From: Martinezella lusitana
GTDB taxonomy: Bacteria; Pseudomonadota; Alphaproteobacteria; Rhizobiales; Rhizobiaceae
Direction of reading: 5' to 3'
DNA length: 64,000 nucleotides
NCBI RefSeq assembly: GCF_010668395.1
Contig: NZ_WUEY01000012.1
Span: 1 to 64,000 of the forward strand
This document shows positions 53,336 through 62,068 of this stretch, piece by piece (within the stretch, counting starts at the first letter, position 1; every line of letters begins with the position of its first letter). The translations under genes were made by a program, and so were the position numbers. The notes beneath the pieces are model-generated. The model did not search any database. It saw nothing but the letters and a program-made list of their open reading frames with translations, and was not told the origin of the DNA.

Positions 53336-53990
53336 TCAGGCTTCCGCGATCCGGCCGATCGAAACTGCAGCGCGCTGTGGATGCGGGGCGTTATGGGACA
53401 GGTGTTTGTGCGGGATCGCGGTCGCAATCACGGCCTGGTTTTTGCCGTTGTGCTTCGCGCCATCCATCAGCCGATCCGCCAATCGCATCAGTTCATCGCA
53501 GGTGTGGCGATTACGGGCCGGAACGATTAGAGCGCCCATGCTGCAGGTCACCGCATAGGGGGATTTTGCAAGCACCGATGAAAATCGTCTGTGCAGGCTC
53601 GCGGCAAGCTCCTGGGCTTCGTCGCTCGATGAAACGAACATCGCTATCGCAAATTCGTCGCCGCCGACACGGCCGAAGCAGTCCTCCCGACGCAGTTCCC
53701 GGGCGGCGCCTGTCGAAAAGACCTGAAGAACTTCACCACCGGCGTGATGACCATGCTCGTCGTTCCCGCCTTAAAGCCATCGAGATCAAGGTACGACAAC
53801 AGCACAATCCGCTGTTGTCGTTGCGCCAGGTCGAGCATTGCGCCGGCGCGGGCGCAAAAGGCCTGACGGTTCAGTGCGCCGGTCATTCGGTCATACGTCG
53901 CGGCGAGCCGGACATGACGATAGCTTTTCCGGAACGCGAGCATGATGACCGGCAGGAGACTAACGGCGATGAAACGCCATTAACCTAAAC
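53336..53990 (-). pseudogene. Truncated, frameshifted diguanylate cyclase (GGDEF)
   Basis: Minus strand: FIAVSLLPVIMLAFRKSYRHVRLAA (a last membrane helix and its exit) leads into a GGDEF domain, YDRMTGALNRQAFCARAG and LLSYLDLDGFKA. A frameshift at about 53765 follows, then NDEHGHHAGGEVLQVFSTGAARELRREDCFGRVGGDEFAIAMF. The active-site GGDEF is intact in the shifted frame. The gene lacks its N-terminal membrane/sensor region: sequence stops at 53990, where the siderophore permease gene ends. The siderophore cassette appears to have replaced the front of this gene. Confidence 0.85.
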
Positions 53991-55980
53991 TCCTTCGTCC
54001 GCGATACATCATGATGATGAGATATGGGCCACCAACCATACTGGACAATAGCCCTGCTGGAACTTGCGATGGGAACAGCAAATTTCTTCCAAGCCAATCG
54101 GAGATAATCAGGATGATCGCACCGATGAAGGCTGCGCCGATAATCTGGTGCCCTGCCCTCGCCAATCCGAACTGGCGTGCCAAATGGGGGGCCAACAGGC
54201 CAGCAAAACTGAGAGGACCGACCACCAGGGTGGCAACACCCGTCAAGACCGCAGTAAGTGCGACCAGGCTAATGCGTACCCTATGCATAGGTAGACCCAG
54301 TTCGACGCTCACCGCATCGCCGAGAGGAAGGATCCTCAACCAGTGAGTGGCTTTCGCCAAGAGTATCCCCGACAGCACCAGCGCCCCAAGGGCCACCATT
54401 GCGTCGATAGATGAGGTCCGGTATGTAGAACCCGACAACCATGCGAGGGCTTGGCTCGTCCGGGAATTGCCGCTTGCGAGCAAAAATACGGATCCAGCGC
54501 TTGCCCAGGTCCCGATGGCCAGGCCGAGCATCAGTAGTCTGTCAGGAGTTCCCCCTCCCCGAAGCGTCAGTAAGATGATCAATCCGAATGCAAGCGTCGC
54601 GGTGATCGAGGCGGCAACCAAGATCTCGAAACGCGAGGGATCGGGAACGAGCAAAAGAACAACCATTGCTCCGAGCGTCGCAGCCGACGAGATGCCCAGA
54701 ATTTCAGGGCTGGCAATCGGGTTGGCCGTCAGGCGTTGAATTAATACGCCCGCGATTGCCAGCATCGCTCCCGTTGTGCCGGCGCCAACGACTCGAGGCC
54801 AGCGAAGGTCGAAGATCGGACCAATTGTAAGGGGACTTTCGAGCAGCCATCCCTGGTCAGCTTTTGCAACGATCATTGCCCCGATCGCTGAAAGACAAAC
54901 CGCTGTGAGCATGGCGAGGAGGATGGATCTTGGGAAACCCGCGCGTTGTTCGGCAGCCCATGGCGCAGAGACAAAACCGGTTCTGCTCGAGACAAGCAGC
55001 CATACAAGAATAGGCGCACCAAGCAGAACCGTCGCTGTCCCGGTTGGAATGATCCAGCCGAAACGCGAGAGGATTTGCACGCCTTGATCGGTGCACCAAA
55101 GCAGCATCGCGCCGATGATGGGAGCGACCAGGAGATGGTTTTGAAAACGCCTAGCACCGAGCGCCCGTGCAAGAGCGGGTGCCGCAAGCCCCACGAAACC
55201 GATCACGCCAACCGCGCTGGTAACGAACGCGCCGAGGGCAACGGCAGGAATGAGCGCCAGCAATCGAATAATTCCGATCGGCACCCCCAGCGAGCGCGCA
55301 GCTTCGTCGCCGAGATGTGTGACCGAAAGCGGCCGGGCGATCATCAACAACGCAAACCAGCATATGGCCAGTCGCGGCAGGAGAGACCGAACGCCGTTCC
55401 AGTCATTTTGATTAAGGGTGCCAGTACTCCAGATGAAGATCCCGCCGAGATCATCGCTATGGAAGATCGACATCAACGTTATCAGCGTTCCCGCGTATAA
55501 AGTGATAATCAGACCGCTGAGGATCAGTCGCCTGGGTGAGAAATGTCTGTCGAAGGCGAAGAATGCGACGGCCAACGATGCCAGCGCCGCGCCAGCCAGG
55601 GCAACGGTATCCAGACCGAACGCGAGCAAGCCCGGATACCAAAGTGCTACGCCCATGAGCGCAAGCTGGGCCCCGGCGCTCGCGCCCAATGTGGTCGGTT
55701 CGGCAAGAGGGTTGCGCATCACCTGTTGCAATGCCGCCCCCGATGTTGCGAGCGCTGCGCCGCATATCAAGGAGATTACCAGACGCGGCAAAAGAGCATA
55801 GAGAAAGACGATCCGATCCAGATCTGGTACGTCTTTGATAGGTGAAGAGAGCCAGTCTTCGACCGGGAGTTGGTGGACCAGATTAAGGTAAGTCATCGTA
55901 AGGGCGGCCACGACAATGGTTGTCATGATGGCCTTGTTTCGCAGTCCAAGACCGGCAATGGGCTCTATTTCAAGGCTCAT
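53980..55980 (-). CDS. fhuB: Fused FhuB-type ferric-siderophore permease (second cassette)
   Basis: 666 aa, two FecCD halves. Half one: LPRLVISLICGAALATSGAALQQVMRNPLAEPTTLGASAG and VGVIGFVGLAAPALARALG. Half two: RWPRVVGAGTTGAMLAIAGVLIQRLTANPIASPEILGISS and VGPLSFAGLLAPHLARQFG. The start ATG overlaps the stop of the binding-protein gene (ATGA). As in the first cassette, no ATPase gene follows. Confidence 0.92.
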   Translation of the reverse strand: MSLEIEPIAGLGLRNKAIMTTIVVAALTMTYLNLVHQLPVEDWLSSPIKDVPDLDRIVFLYALLPRLVISLICGAALATSGAALQQVMRNPLAEPTTLGASAGAQLALMGVALWYPGLLAFGLDTVALAGAALASLAVAFFAFDRHFSPRRLILSGLIITLYAGTLITLMSIFHSDDLGGIFIWSTGTLNQNDWNGVRSLLPRLAICWFALLMIARPLSVTHLGDEAARSLGVPIGIIRLLALIPAVALGAFVTSAVGVIGFVGLAAPALARALGARRFQNHLLVAPIIGAMLLWCTDQGVQILSRFGWIIPTGTATVLLGAPILVWLLVSSRTGFVSAPWAAEQRAGFPRSILLAMLTAVCLSAIGAMIVAKADQGWLLESPLTIGPIFDLRWPRVVGAGTTGAMLAIAGVLIQRLTANPIASPEILGISSAATLGAMVVLLLVPDPSRFEILVAASITATLAFGLIILLTLRGGGTPDRLLMLGLAIGTWASAGSVFLLASGNSRTSQALAWLSGSTYRTSSIDAMVALGALVLSGILLAKATHWLRILPLGDAVSVELGLPMHRVRISLVALTAVLTGVATLVVGPLSFAGLLAPHLARQFGLARAGHQIIGAAFIGAIILIISDWLGRNLLFPSQVPAGLLSSMVGGPYLIIMMYRGRRSLG

Positions 55981-56882
55981 TGCGAAACCGACAAAAGGGT
56001 GTCGACGATAAGCGGGGCAAACTGAGCAGCAGCGGGCAACGCTCCGAAAACTTCGAAACGCGGGATCGTAAAAACGCGTTCGGTTTTTACGGCGGGGAGG
56101 TTTAGCCAGAAAACGCTGCGAGAAAGGGCTTGCATCGCCGTGTTGGTGAGGTCGCCATAGTCAATGCTCACGATCATTGCGTCGGGACAACCCGCCAGGA
56201 GCTCCACTCCTGTATTAGTGAAACCATATATGCTCGTGGGACCTCGCCAGGCGTTCTCGATGCCGAGTGTATCCATGACATCCCACATAAGGCTGTTGCG
56301 GCCATAGACGGTCATATTCCGTCCGTCGGGCGCAAGACCAACAAGGTAAACGGGACGGCGCGGCCAAATGGCGAGCCTCGAGCGCAGTGCGACGATGGTG
56401 TCGTCAAAGCGCTCAAGGTAGACAGTGCATGCGACGGTCGCATCCAGTTCCGTGGCAAGGCCGAGCGCCTCTCTTTTTGCTCTGCCCAGTGCGTCTGGTC
56501 GACCAGTGTAAATGTCTAGTGCGCGGACTGGCGCCACCCGTGACAGGACTTCACGAATGTCGGAGGAAATCGTCGACGTAACAATGAGGTCGACATTCAT
56601 CCTCGCGATGACTTCGAGATTGGGCTCCGAGGGATCACCACAATCGACGACACCATCGGGTATGGCCGGTCTGGTTCCCATCGCGTCAAAGAAATCGCGC
56701 GAGACTGCGACAACAGGGACGACACCGAGCGCCAGAAGCGTCTGCGCCGCCCCACGGTCAGGGGCGGCCAAACGTAGAGCGCGTTTGCTGTCGCCGCCCA
56801 AGACGTGCCTGGGAAAGGCAATTGCCGCCAATGATCCGCTCAGCAGCCCCCGACGTGTAAATATGTCGATCGCGCCACGCAA
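55977..56882 (-). CDS. Periplasmic ferric-siderophore binding protein (second cassette)
   Basis: 301 aa. Twin-arginine signal FTRRGLLSGSLAAIAFP. Class III binding fold: LRLAAPDRGAAQTLLALGVVPVVAVS, PNLEVIARMNVDLIVTST, and the C-lobe GIENAWRGPTSIYGFTNTGVELLAGCPDAMIVSID. It is homologous to the protein at 5433-6302 but clearly diverged. It lies 3 bp from the receptor gene. Confidence 0.9.
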   Translation of the reverse strand: MRGAIDIFTRRGLLSGSLAAIAFPRHVLGGDSKRALRLAAPDRGAAQTLLALGVVPVVAVSRDFFDAMGTRPAIPDGVVDCGDPSEPNLEVIARMNVDLIVTSTISSDIREVLSRVAPVRALDIYTGRPDALGRAKREALGLATELDATVACTVYLERFDDTIVALRSRLAIWPRRPVYLVGLAPDGRNMTVYGRNSLMWDVMDTLGIENAWRGPTSIYGFTNTGVELLAGCPDAMIVSIDYGDLTNTAMQALSRSVFWLNLPAVKTERVFTIPRFEVFGALPAAAQFAPLIVDTLLSVSQ

Positions 56883-56885
56883 TGA

Positions 56886-59354
56886 TCAGTACTTTGCACG
56901 CAGCGTCAGCATAACCTTAGCCGGCTCGCCCCATTCGACGCTGTGGTTGGCGGGCTGGAAATATTGCCGGTCGAAGATGTTGGTTCCGTTCAGATTGAGC
57001 GAGACCTTGTCGTTGAAGTTGTACGCGACTCGCGCGTCAATAGTGACATAGCCAGGCTGCGTAATCTTTCCGGTCGGTCGCTCGTAATAGAGTTCGCTGG
57101 TCGCGCTTAGCCCTGCGCCGACCTCCCATTTGTCGAATTGGCCAGGAAGCCGGTAGTTGCCCCAGATCTTGAAGAGGTGGGTCGGTGCGATCTGTGAGAA
57201 ATTTGAGGCGATCGAGTCACTGCTGTCTTCGTCGAGGTATTTGCTGTTATTGTAGGTGTACCCTGCGGTAACCGTCAGTCCGTCTGCGACCTCTCCGGAC
57301 ACTCTTAGATCGATGCCGCGGGTGCGGGCTTTGCCTTGGGCGAGGTAAAAGGCATCGAGCGGGAAGGATGGATCCAGGACCGCCCGGTTCTTTTGCGTAA
57401 TCTGGAACACCGCCGCCGAAGCGATCAGGTCACCACCGAAGAATTCGCCTTTTACGCCTGCTTCGAACTGATCGCCCTCGATCGGAGCAATCACCTGGTT
57501 GCTGCTGTCACGATCCGATTGCGGCTGGAACACCGTCGAGTAACTGCCGTAAAGCGAATATGTATCGTTGAGCTTGTAGACAAGGCCGGCATAAGGGGTG
57601 AACCTGCCGTTGTAGCGGTCCGAGGTCGAGGTATAGCCATCATAGTTATAGACAGCGTCCGGCCCGAAATCCGAATTCCACCATGTGACGCGACCTCCGA
57701 GGATCGCTGTGAGTGAATCTGTCAGGCTGATGCGCGTATTGCCGTAAATGCCATACTGTGTCGTGTCGGTCGTGCCCTCGTCGGTGTCGGTCGGCAGGCC
57801 GAGCCATACGGGCTTGGCATAGATGAAGTTGAAGACATCGATGACCTGGCTATTGAAGTCATCGCCGCCCGCTCCGTAGTAAGTCGTCTGATGCTCATCC
57901 ATGCGCGCGTAGTTCGCGCCGATCGTCAATTGATGCGTGCGGCCAAGAAGCGAGTAGGGGCCGGTCGCGTAAAGATCGAGAGACTTGTTACTTTCGCTTC
58001 CGTCCTTGCGGTTGGACCCGATTGTCGCAAGGTTTGTCGTGGGATCGACGAGAGTGTAGATGTCGGTCTGGGTAATGCTGTTTTTCAGATAGGAATAGTC
58101 GCTGGAAAATTTAATCTTCCAGTCATTGTCAAACTTGTGCTCGATCGAGGCATAGACATCGGTCGCTTCATACGAGTCCCTGTTCCAATCGCTGCCGAAG
58201 TAGTCCGAACGGTTTCCAACCGGCGTCAGGTCGGTATAAAGGGGGCTTCCGACCCACGTGGTGTGCTCGGTCCGCTTGCCATAGCTCGCGCCCAGCCGCA
58301 GCAACGTATCCGGCGTCAGATCAGCCTCGATCGTGCCATAAAACGACCGGTCTTTTTTCCAGGTGGTGGCCTGCGTCAGATCCTCGTTCGAAAAATCGCC
58401 GACGAAGCGGGCGCGGACAGTTCCATCGGGGTTCAGCGGTCCGCCGACGTCAAATACGCCATGGCGACCACCTTCGCTGCCGATTCCCAGTTCGGTAGAG
58501 GCGCTGAATTCATATTGCGCCCGTTTGCGAACAAGGTTGATGGCGCCGCCCGGGCTTCCGAAACCGTTGTAGAGACCAGCGGGACCATCGAGAACTTCCA
58601 CGCGATCGAACATTGCGAGATTGGGCGCGCCGGTGCTTGATGTCTGCGACAGGTTGGGATTGGTCGAGATCGGCAAGCCATCGACCTGGATGTTCGAAAT
58701 CGGAAAGCCGCGGGCGTAATACTGATAGCGCGAGGAGTCGCTTTGAAGAACCGTCACCCCCGGCGTTTTCTCAAGCACCTCATTTAGCGACTGAGCGCTT
58801 TGCTCGCGAATTTGCTTCTGGGTTACAGTCGACAGCGTCTGGGGAATTTCGCGCTGTGTCAACGGCTCTTTCGAACCAATCTCGGTCGACGGATTAGGTT
58901 GACTGGCATATGGATCACTCGTCTCGGACGAGGCGCGATTGCCTTGGACGACAATTGGCGCAAGCGTCGTGGCATCGGTAGTCGTGGCACCGTTGCCCAC
59001 CTGCGTCGCGCCTAGGATGGTCACGGTGTTGGAATTGGTGAAACTATATTGCAGACCGGAGCCGGCGAGGAGCGTTGCGATCGCTTGCGCCGTGCTCATG
59101 GAGCCGCGTACTGGCCGACCGATATTGGATGCCGCCGATGTTTCCGTGAACACGACATTAATGCCGCTGGCCCTAACGATATCGTTCATACCCTGCCGGA
59201 TTGGTTTTGCTAAGATATCAAAGTTATGCACCCGCTGATCAGAAGCCGCTTGCGCGAATGCCGGTTTGTAAGCGAGGCTATTTCCGGCGATGCCCGCCAT
59301 AACCGTTGCCGTGAGCAAAACCAAGGTTCTGCTTTTCAATGTCGTGCCCCTCAT
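56886..59354 (-). CDS. TonB-dependent siderophore receptor with STN domain (second cassette)
   Basis: 822 aa. Signal peptide LVLLTATVMAGIAGNSLA with cleavage near FAQA. STN domain about 40-115 (RVHNFDILAKPIRQGMNDIVRASGINVVFTE). The plug begins REIPQTLSTVTQKQIREQSAQSLNEVLEKTPGV and has RVEVLDGPAGLYNGFGSPGGAINLVRK. The barrel ends VMLTLRAKY. The plug pattern is that of FhuE/FpvA-type coprogen or pyoverdine receptors. The STN domain implies signalling through a FecR, yet the only FecR nearby is a pseudogene. Confidence 0.92.
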   Translation of the reverse strand: MRGTTLKSRTLVLLTATVMAGIAGNSLAYKPAFAQAASDQRVHNFDILAKPIRQGMNDIVRASGINVVFTETSAASNIGRPVRGSMSTAQAIATLLAGSGLQYSFTNSNTVTILGATQVGNGATTTDATTLAPIVVQGNRASSETSDPYASQPNPSTEIGSKEPLTQREIPQTLSTVTQKQIREQSAQSLNEVLEKTPGVTVLQSDSSRYQYYARGFPISNIQVDGLPISTNPNLSQTSSTGAPNLAMFDRVEVLDGPAGLYNGFGSPGGAINLVRKRAQYEFSASTELGIGSEGGRHGVFDVGGPLNPDGTVRARFVGDFSNEDLTQATTWKKDRSFYGTIEADLTPDTLLRLGASYGKRTEHTTWVGSPLYTDLTPVGNRSDYFGSDWNRDSYEATDVYASIEHKFDNDWKIKFSSDYSYLKNSITQTDIYTLVDPTTNLATIGSNRKDGSESNKSLDLYATGPYSLLGRTHQLTIGANYARMDEHQTTYYGAGGDDFNSQVIDVFNFIYAKPVWLGLPTDTDEGTTDTTQYGIYGNTRISLTDSLTAILGGRVTWWNSDFGPDAVYNYDGYTSTSDRYNGRFTPYAGLVYKLNDTYSLYGSYSTVFQPQSDRDSSNQVIAPIEGDQFEAGVKGEFFGGDLIASAAVFQITQKNRAVLDPSFPLDAFYLAQGKARTRGIDLRVSGEVADGLTVTAGYTYNNSKYLDEDSSDSIASNFSQIAPTHLFKIWGNYRLPGQFDKWEVGAGLSATSELYYERPTGKITQPGYVTIDARVAYNFNDKVSLNLNGTNIFDRQYFQPANHSVEWGEPAKVMLTLRAKY

Positions 59355-59489
59355 GCGTCGCCCCTGCTGTATTCGATATGTGAGCGAAGGCGGCGAGCCA
59401 TCTTGCCAGCCTTCTCATAGTGTCTATCGCGCGAGCCGGTGGCGTACCCTCACATTTTCTGGAATTATTTCCCGGGCGCCGACTTGGAT

Positions 59490-59890
59490 CGCCTCAGGAG
59501 CCAACCGAGGTCACCTCGCCAAGACTGCAGATCGGGAAATGGACGGATGACTGCACAGCAGCGAGGGCGTTTTCGGTGTCTGGAGGGAGATATTGCCATT
59601 TACCCTCAGGTCGCCCAATGCTGCACGCAAACCATGATAGGTCCATCTCGGTATCGTCCTATGTGGGTAAGCACATCGGCAAGACGAGCGTTGTTGAAGA
59701 TGAACCGGCCCTGACGCCACGGCATCTCGCCTTCGATTATGGTTTCTCGCACAGATATCAATCCCGTATCTCGGTAGTCGATAATCTCTCCTGGCTTCAA
59801 CATAACCTCTGCGTGCTGGCTGATGGCACCGACCTCGACGCTTCCTTTCGCGAGCATGAATGTTATCAACGATGCGCTTCGCGCGGCTGG
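59490..59890 (-). pseudogene. FecR anti-sigma factor remnant
   Basis: Minus strand in three frames: KGSVEVGAISQHAEVMLKPGEIIDYRD, EMPWRQGRFIFNNARLADVLTHIGRYRDGPIMV, then LGDLRVNGNISLQ, then ENALAAVQSSVHF and SLGEVTSVG to about 59495. This is the periplasmic and C-terminal STN-contact half of a FecR. The N-terminal sigma-binding domain and membrane helix are missing and at least two frameshifts remain. It lies directly upstream of the STN receptor, the normal fecR place. No fecI is found. Confidence 0.82.
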
Positions 59891-59988
59891 GTTGATGCGG
59901 TAATTAGCTGGGCGCGGCACGCAGACGATACGCTCTTGTCCCGGGTCGGGGGCAGCGGCCTCACCATTAGCATTCAGGGATCCGTTTC

Positions 59989-60383
59989 CATGCCGATGCT
60001 CAACATTCATCACTGTACGACCTACAGGTTTCGAGAGACTGTGTCGCTGTCGCCCACCGGCTTATGCTCAGGCCCCGCGAGGGTCGGGAGCTAAGGTTGC
60101 TCGATCATAAGGTTTCAACGTTCCCTCAGACTGAACTGAGCTGGTCGAACGACGTGTTCGGCAACGCGATCGCTTCCGCGACATTCCAGACCCGAAGCGA
60201 CAGTCTCGTGGTAGATAGCTCGGCGACCGTAGACCTGACCGCGTCGGCATGGCCCGTATTCGACATTGCGGCTTCCGCGATCAACTATCCATTCCTGTAC
60301 GCTCATGATCCGCATCGGCACCCCCCGAAACGTGCGAGAGACGACATGCAGTCGGCCACCGTTATCGCGATTTCGCGATAACG
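59989..60383 (+). pseudogene. N-terminal remnant of a bacterial transglutaminase-like protein
   Basis: MPMLNIHHCTTYRFRETVSLSP at 59989-60054, then after loss of one C (gccccacc to gcccacc at about 60053) the next frame gives RLMLRPREGRELRLLDHKVSTFPQTELSWSNDVFGNAIASATF and VDLTASAWPVFDIAASAINYPF, ending at 60383. This is the N-terminal beta domain of the transglutaminase-like cysteine protease family common in rhizobia. The catalytic core is missing; the break lies at the inverted repeat 60352-60391. Confidence 0.8.
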
Positions 60384-60391
60384 GTGGCCGA
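60352..60391. repeat. Perfect 19-bp inverted repeat with 2-bp loop
   Basis: The arm TCGGCCACCGTTATCGCGA (60352-60370) is repeated exactly as its reverse complement at 60373-60391 around TT. It lies 19 bp past the stop of the minus-strand GMC oxidoreductase, so it would form a strong RNA hairpin and may stop its transcription, though no T-run follows on either strand. It also marks the end of the transglutaminase remnant. Confidence 0.85.
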
Positions 60392-60409
60392 GGCAGATCT
60401 TCGCGACCC

Positions 60410-62020
60410 TCAGGCCCGTGCATCCGCCTTGATCATGTCCGCCGCCTTTTCGCCGATCATGATCGTCGTGACATTAGTGTTGGCCGAGGTGATCTGCGGC
60501 ATGATCGAGGCGTCAGCGACGCGCAGGCCTTCGATGCCGTGCACCCGCAGCCGCTCGTCGACAACCGCCATCTTTGCCGAAGCCATGCCCATGCGGCAGG
60601 TTCCGGAGAGATGATAGCAGGAATCGCCAGTCTCGCGGGCATAGGCGAGAATTTCGTCGTCGCTCCGCACGTCCTTGCCAGGCTTCATCTCATGCATAAC
60701 GAAGGGCTTCATCGCCGTGGCGCCGAACATCTGGCGCAGGAACTTGACGCCTGCGACTAGGGTGCGCTGGTCGAGCTCCTCCTTGAGGTAATTGCCGAGA
60801 ATGGAGGGATATTCGCGCGGATTGCTCGAGCGGATCCGGACATGACCGCGGCTTTCCGGCACATGCTGGTTGACGATCGCCGTCACGCCCGAAAACGGAT
60901 GCGGCGCCACCGCCAGATTGTCGCCGGAAAACGGGAAGAAATGCACCTGAAGGTCCGGAACCTCAAGCTCCGGGCGGCTCTTGGTGAAGACGCCGACAAC
61001 GCCGGCGGCAACTGTGAGGGCACCGTCGCGGAACAGCGCGTAGCGCAACGCCGCCTTTGCCTTGGCCGGGAAATTCTTGACATGGTCGTTGACCGTCAGC
61101 GGCCGGCTGATCCGGGTCGACACCTTGCAATTGTAGTGGTCTTGGAGGTTTTCGCCGACACCCGGCAGTTCGTGCTGCACCGCCACCCCCCGCTGCGACA
61201 GCAGTTCGCCGGCGCCGATGCCCGAGAGCTGCAGGATCTGCGGTGAATTGATCGCGCCGCCGCTGAGAATGATGTCGCATCCGGCGCGTGCCTGGCGTGT
61301 CTGGCCGCCCACACTGTATTCGACTCCCACCGCGCGCTTGCCGTCGAGGATGACGCGCTCGACCAGTGCTTCTGTAACGACATGCAGGTTGGGGCGGTTG
61401 CGGGCCGGCTTCAGATAGCCGCGGGCGGTGGAATTGCGCAGGCCGCGCTTCTGCGATAGCTGGAAATAGCCGACCCCTTCCTGGACCGGACCGTTGAAGC
61501 CGTCATTGCGGGGTAGTCCGAGCTCGCGGCCGGCGGCGATGAACGCTTCTGTTAGATCGTTGCGCCAGGCGGCATCGGTGACCTCGATCGGACCGCTGCG
61601 GCCGTGATAAGTGCTGTCTCCCTCAGGGTAGGTCTCGAGCTTGCGGAAGAAGGGTAGCACGTCGTCATAGCCCCAGCCGACGGCGCCCATCTGCCGCCAG
61701 TGATTGAAATCGGTCGGCACGCCGCGCAGGTAGATCATGCCGTTGATGGAACTGCTGCCGCCGAGCGTCTTGCCGCGTGGCGTGAACATTTGGCGACCAT
61801 TGATTGACGAGTCCGGATCGGCGGTGTACATCCAGTTGTATCTGGGATTGGTGAAGTTCTTAGCGAAACCGATCGGCACATGGAGCCAGATGCTCTTGTT
61901 GGGCGGCCCGGCCTCCAGCAGAAGTACCTTCCAGGCCGAATTTTCGCTCAGCCGCGCGGCGACGACCGCGCCTGCTGAACCCGCACCGACCACGATGAAA
62001 TCGTAATAGCCCTCGGCCAT
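60410..62020 (-). CDS. GMC-family oxidoreductase (choline/alcohol dehydrogenase-like)
   Basis: 536 aa from ATG 62020, which follows GGAGGAA; upstream in-frame GTG 62041 is less likely. FAD site YDFIVVGAGSAGAVVAARLSE, GMC signature PRGKTLGGSSSINGMIYLRG, second signature GGAINSPQILQLSGIG. Catalytic His in CYHLSGTCRMG and Asn in SANTNVTTIMIGEKAADMI. Cytoplasmic, no signal. It oxidises an alcohol to an aldehyde with FAD. It follows a Gfo/Idh/MocA gene by 48 bp in one operon. Confidence 0.92.
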   Translation of the reverse strand: MAEGYYDFIVVGAGSAGAVVAARLSENSAWKVLLLEAGPPNKSIWLHVPIGFAKNFTNPRYNWMYTADPDSSINGRQMFTPRGKTLGGSSSINGMIYLRGVPTDFNHWRQMGAVGWGYDDVLPFFRKLETYPEGDSTYHGRSGPIEVTDAAWRNDLTEAFIAAGRELGLPRNDGFNGPVQEGVGYFQLSQKRGLRNSTARGYLKPARNRPNLHVVTEALVERVILDGKRAVGVEYSVGGQTRQARAGCDIILSGGAINSPQILQLSGIGAGELLSQRGVAVQHELPGVGENLQDHYNCKVSTRISRPLTVNDHVKNFPAKAKAALRYALFRDGALTVAAGVVGVFTKSRPELEVPDLQVHFFPFSGDNLAVAPHPFSGVTAIVNQHVPESRGHVRIRSSNPREYPSILGNYLKEELDQRTLVAGVKFLRQMFGATAMKPFVMHEMKPGKDVRSDDEILAYARETGDSCYHLSGTCRMGMASAKMAVVDERLRVHGIEGLRVADASIMPQITSANTNVTTIMIGEKAADMIKADARA

Positions 62021-62068
62021 ATTTTCCTCCAATTCCTCCACGCCGCGCGCCCGGCGACGCCTAAATGT

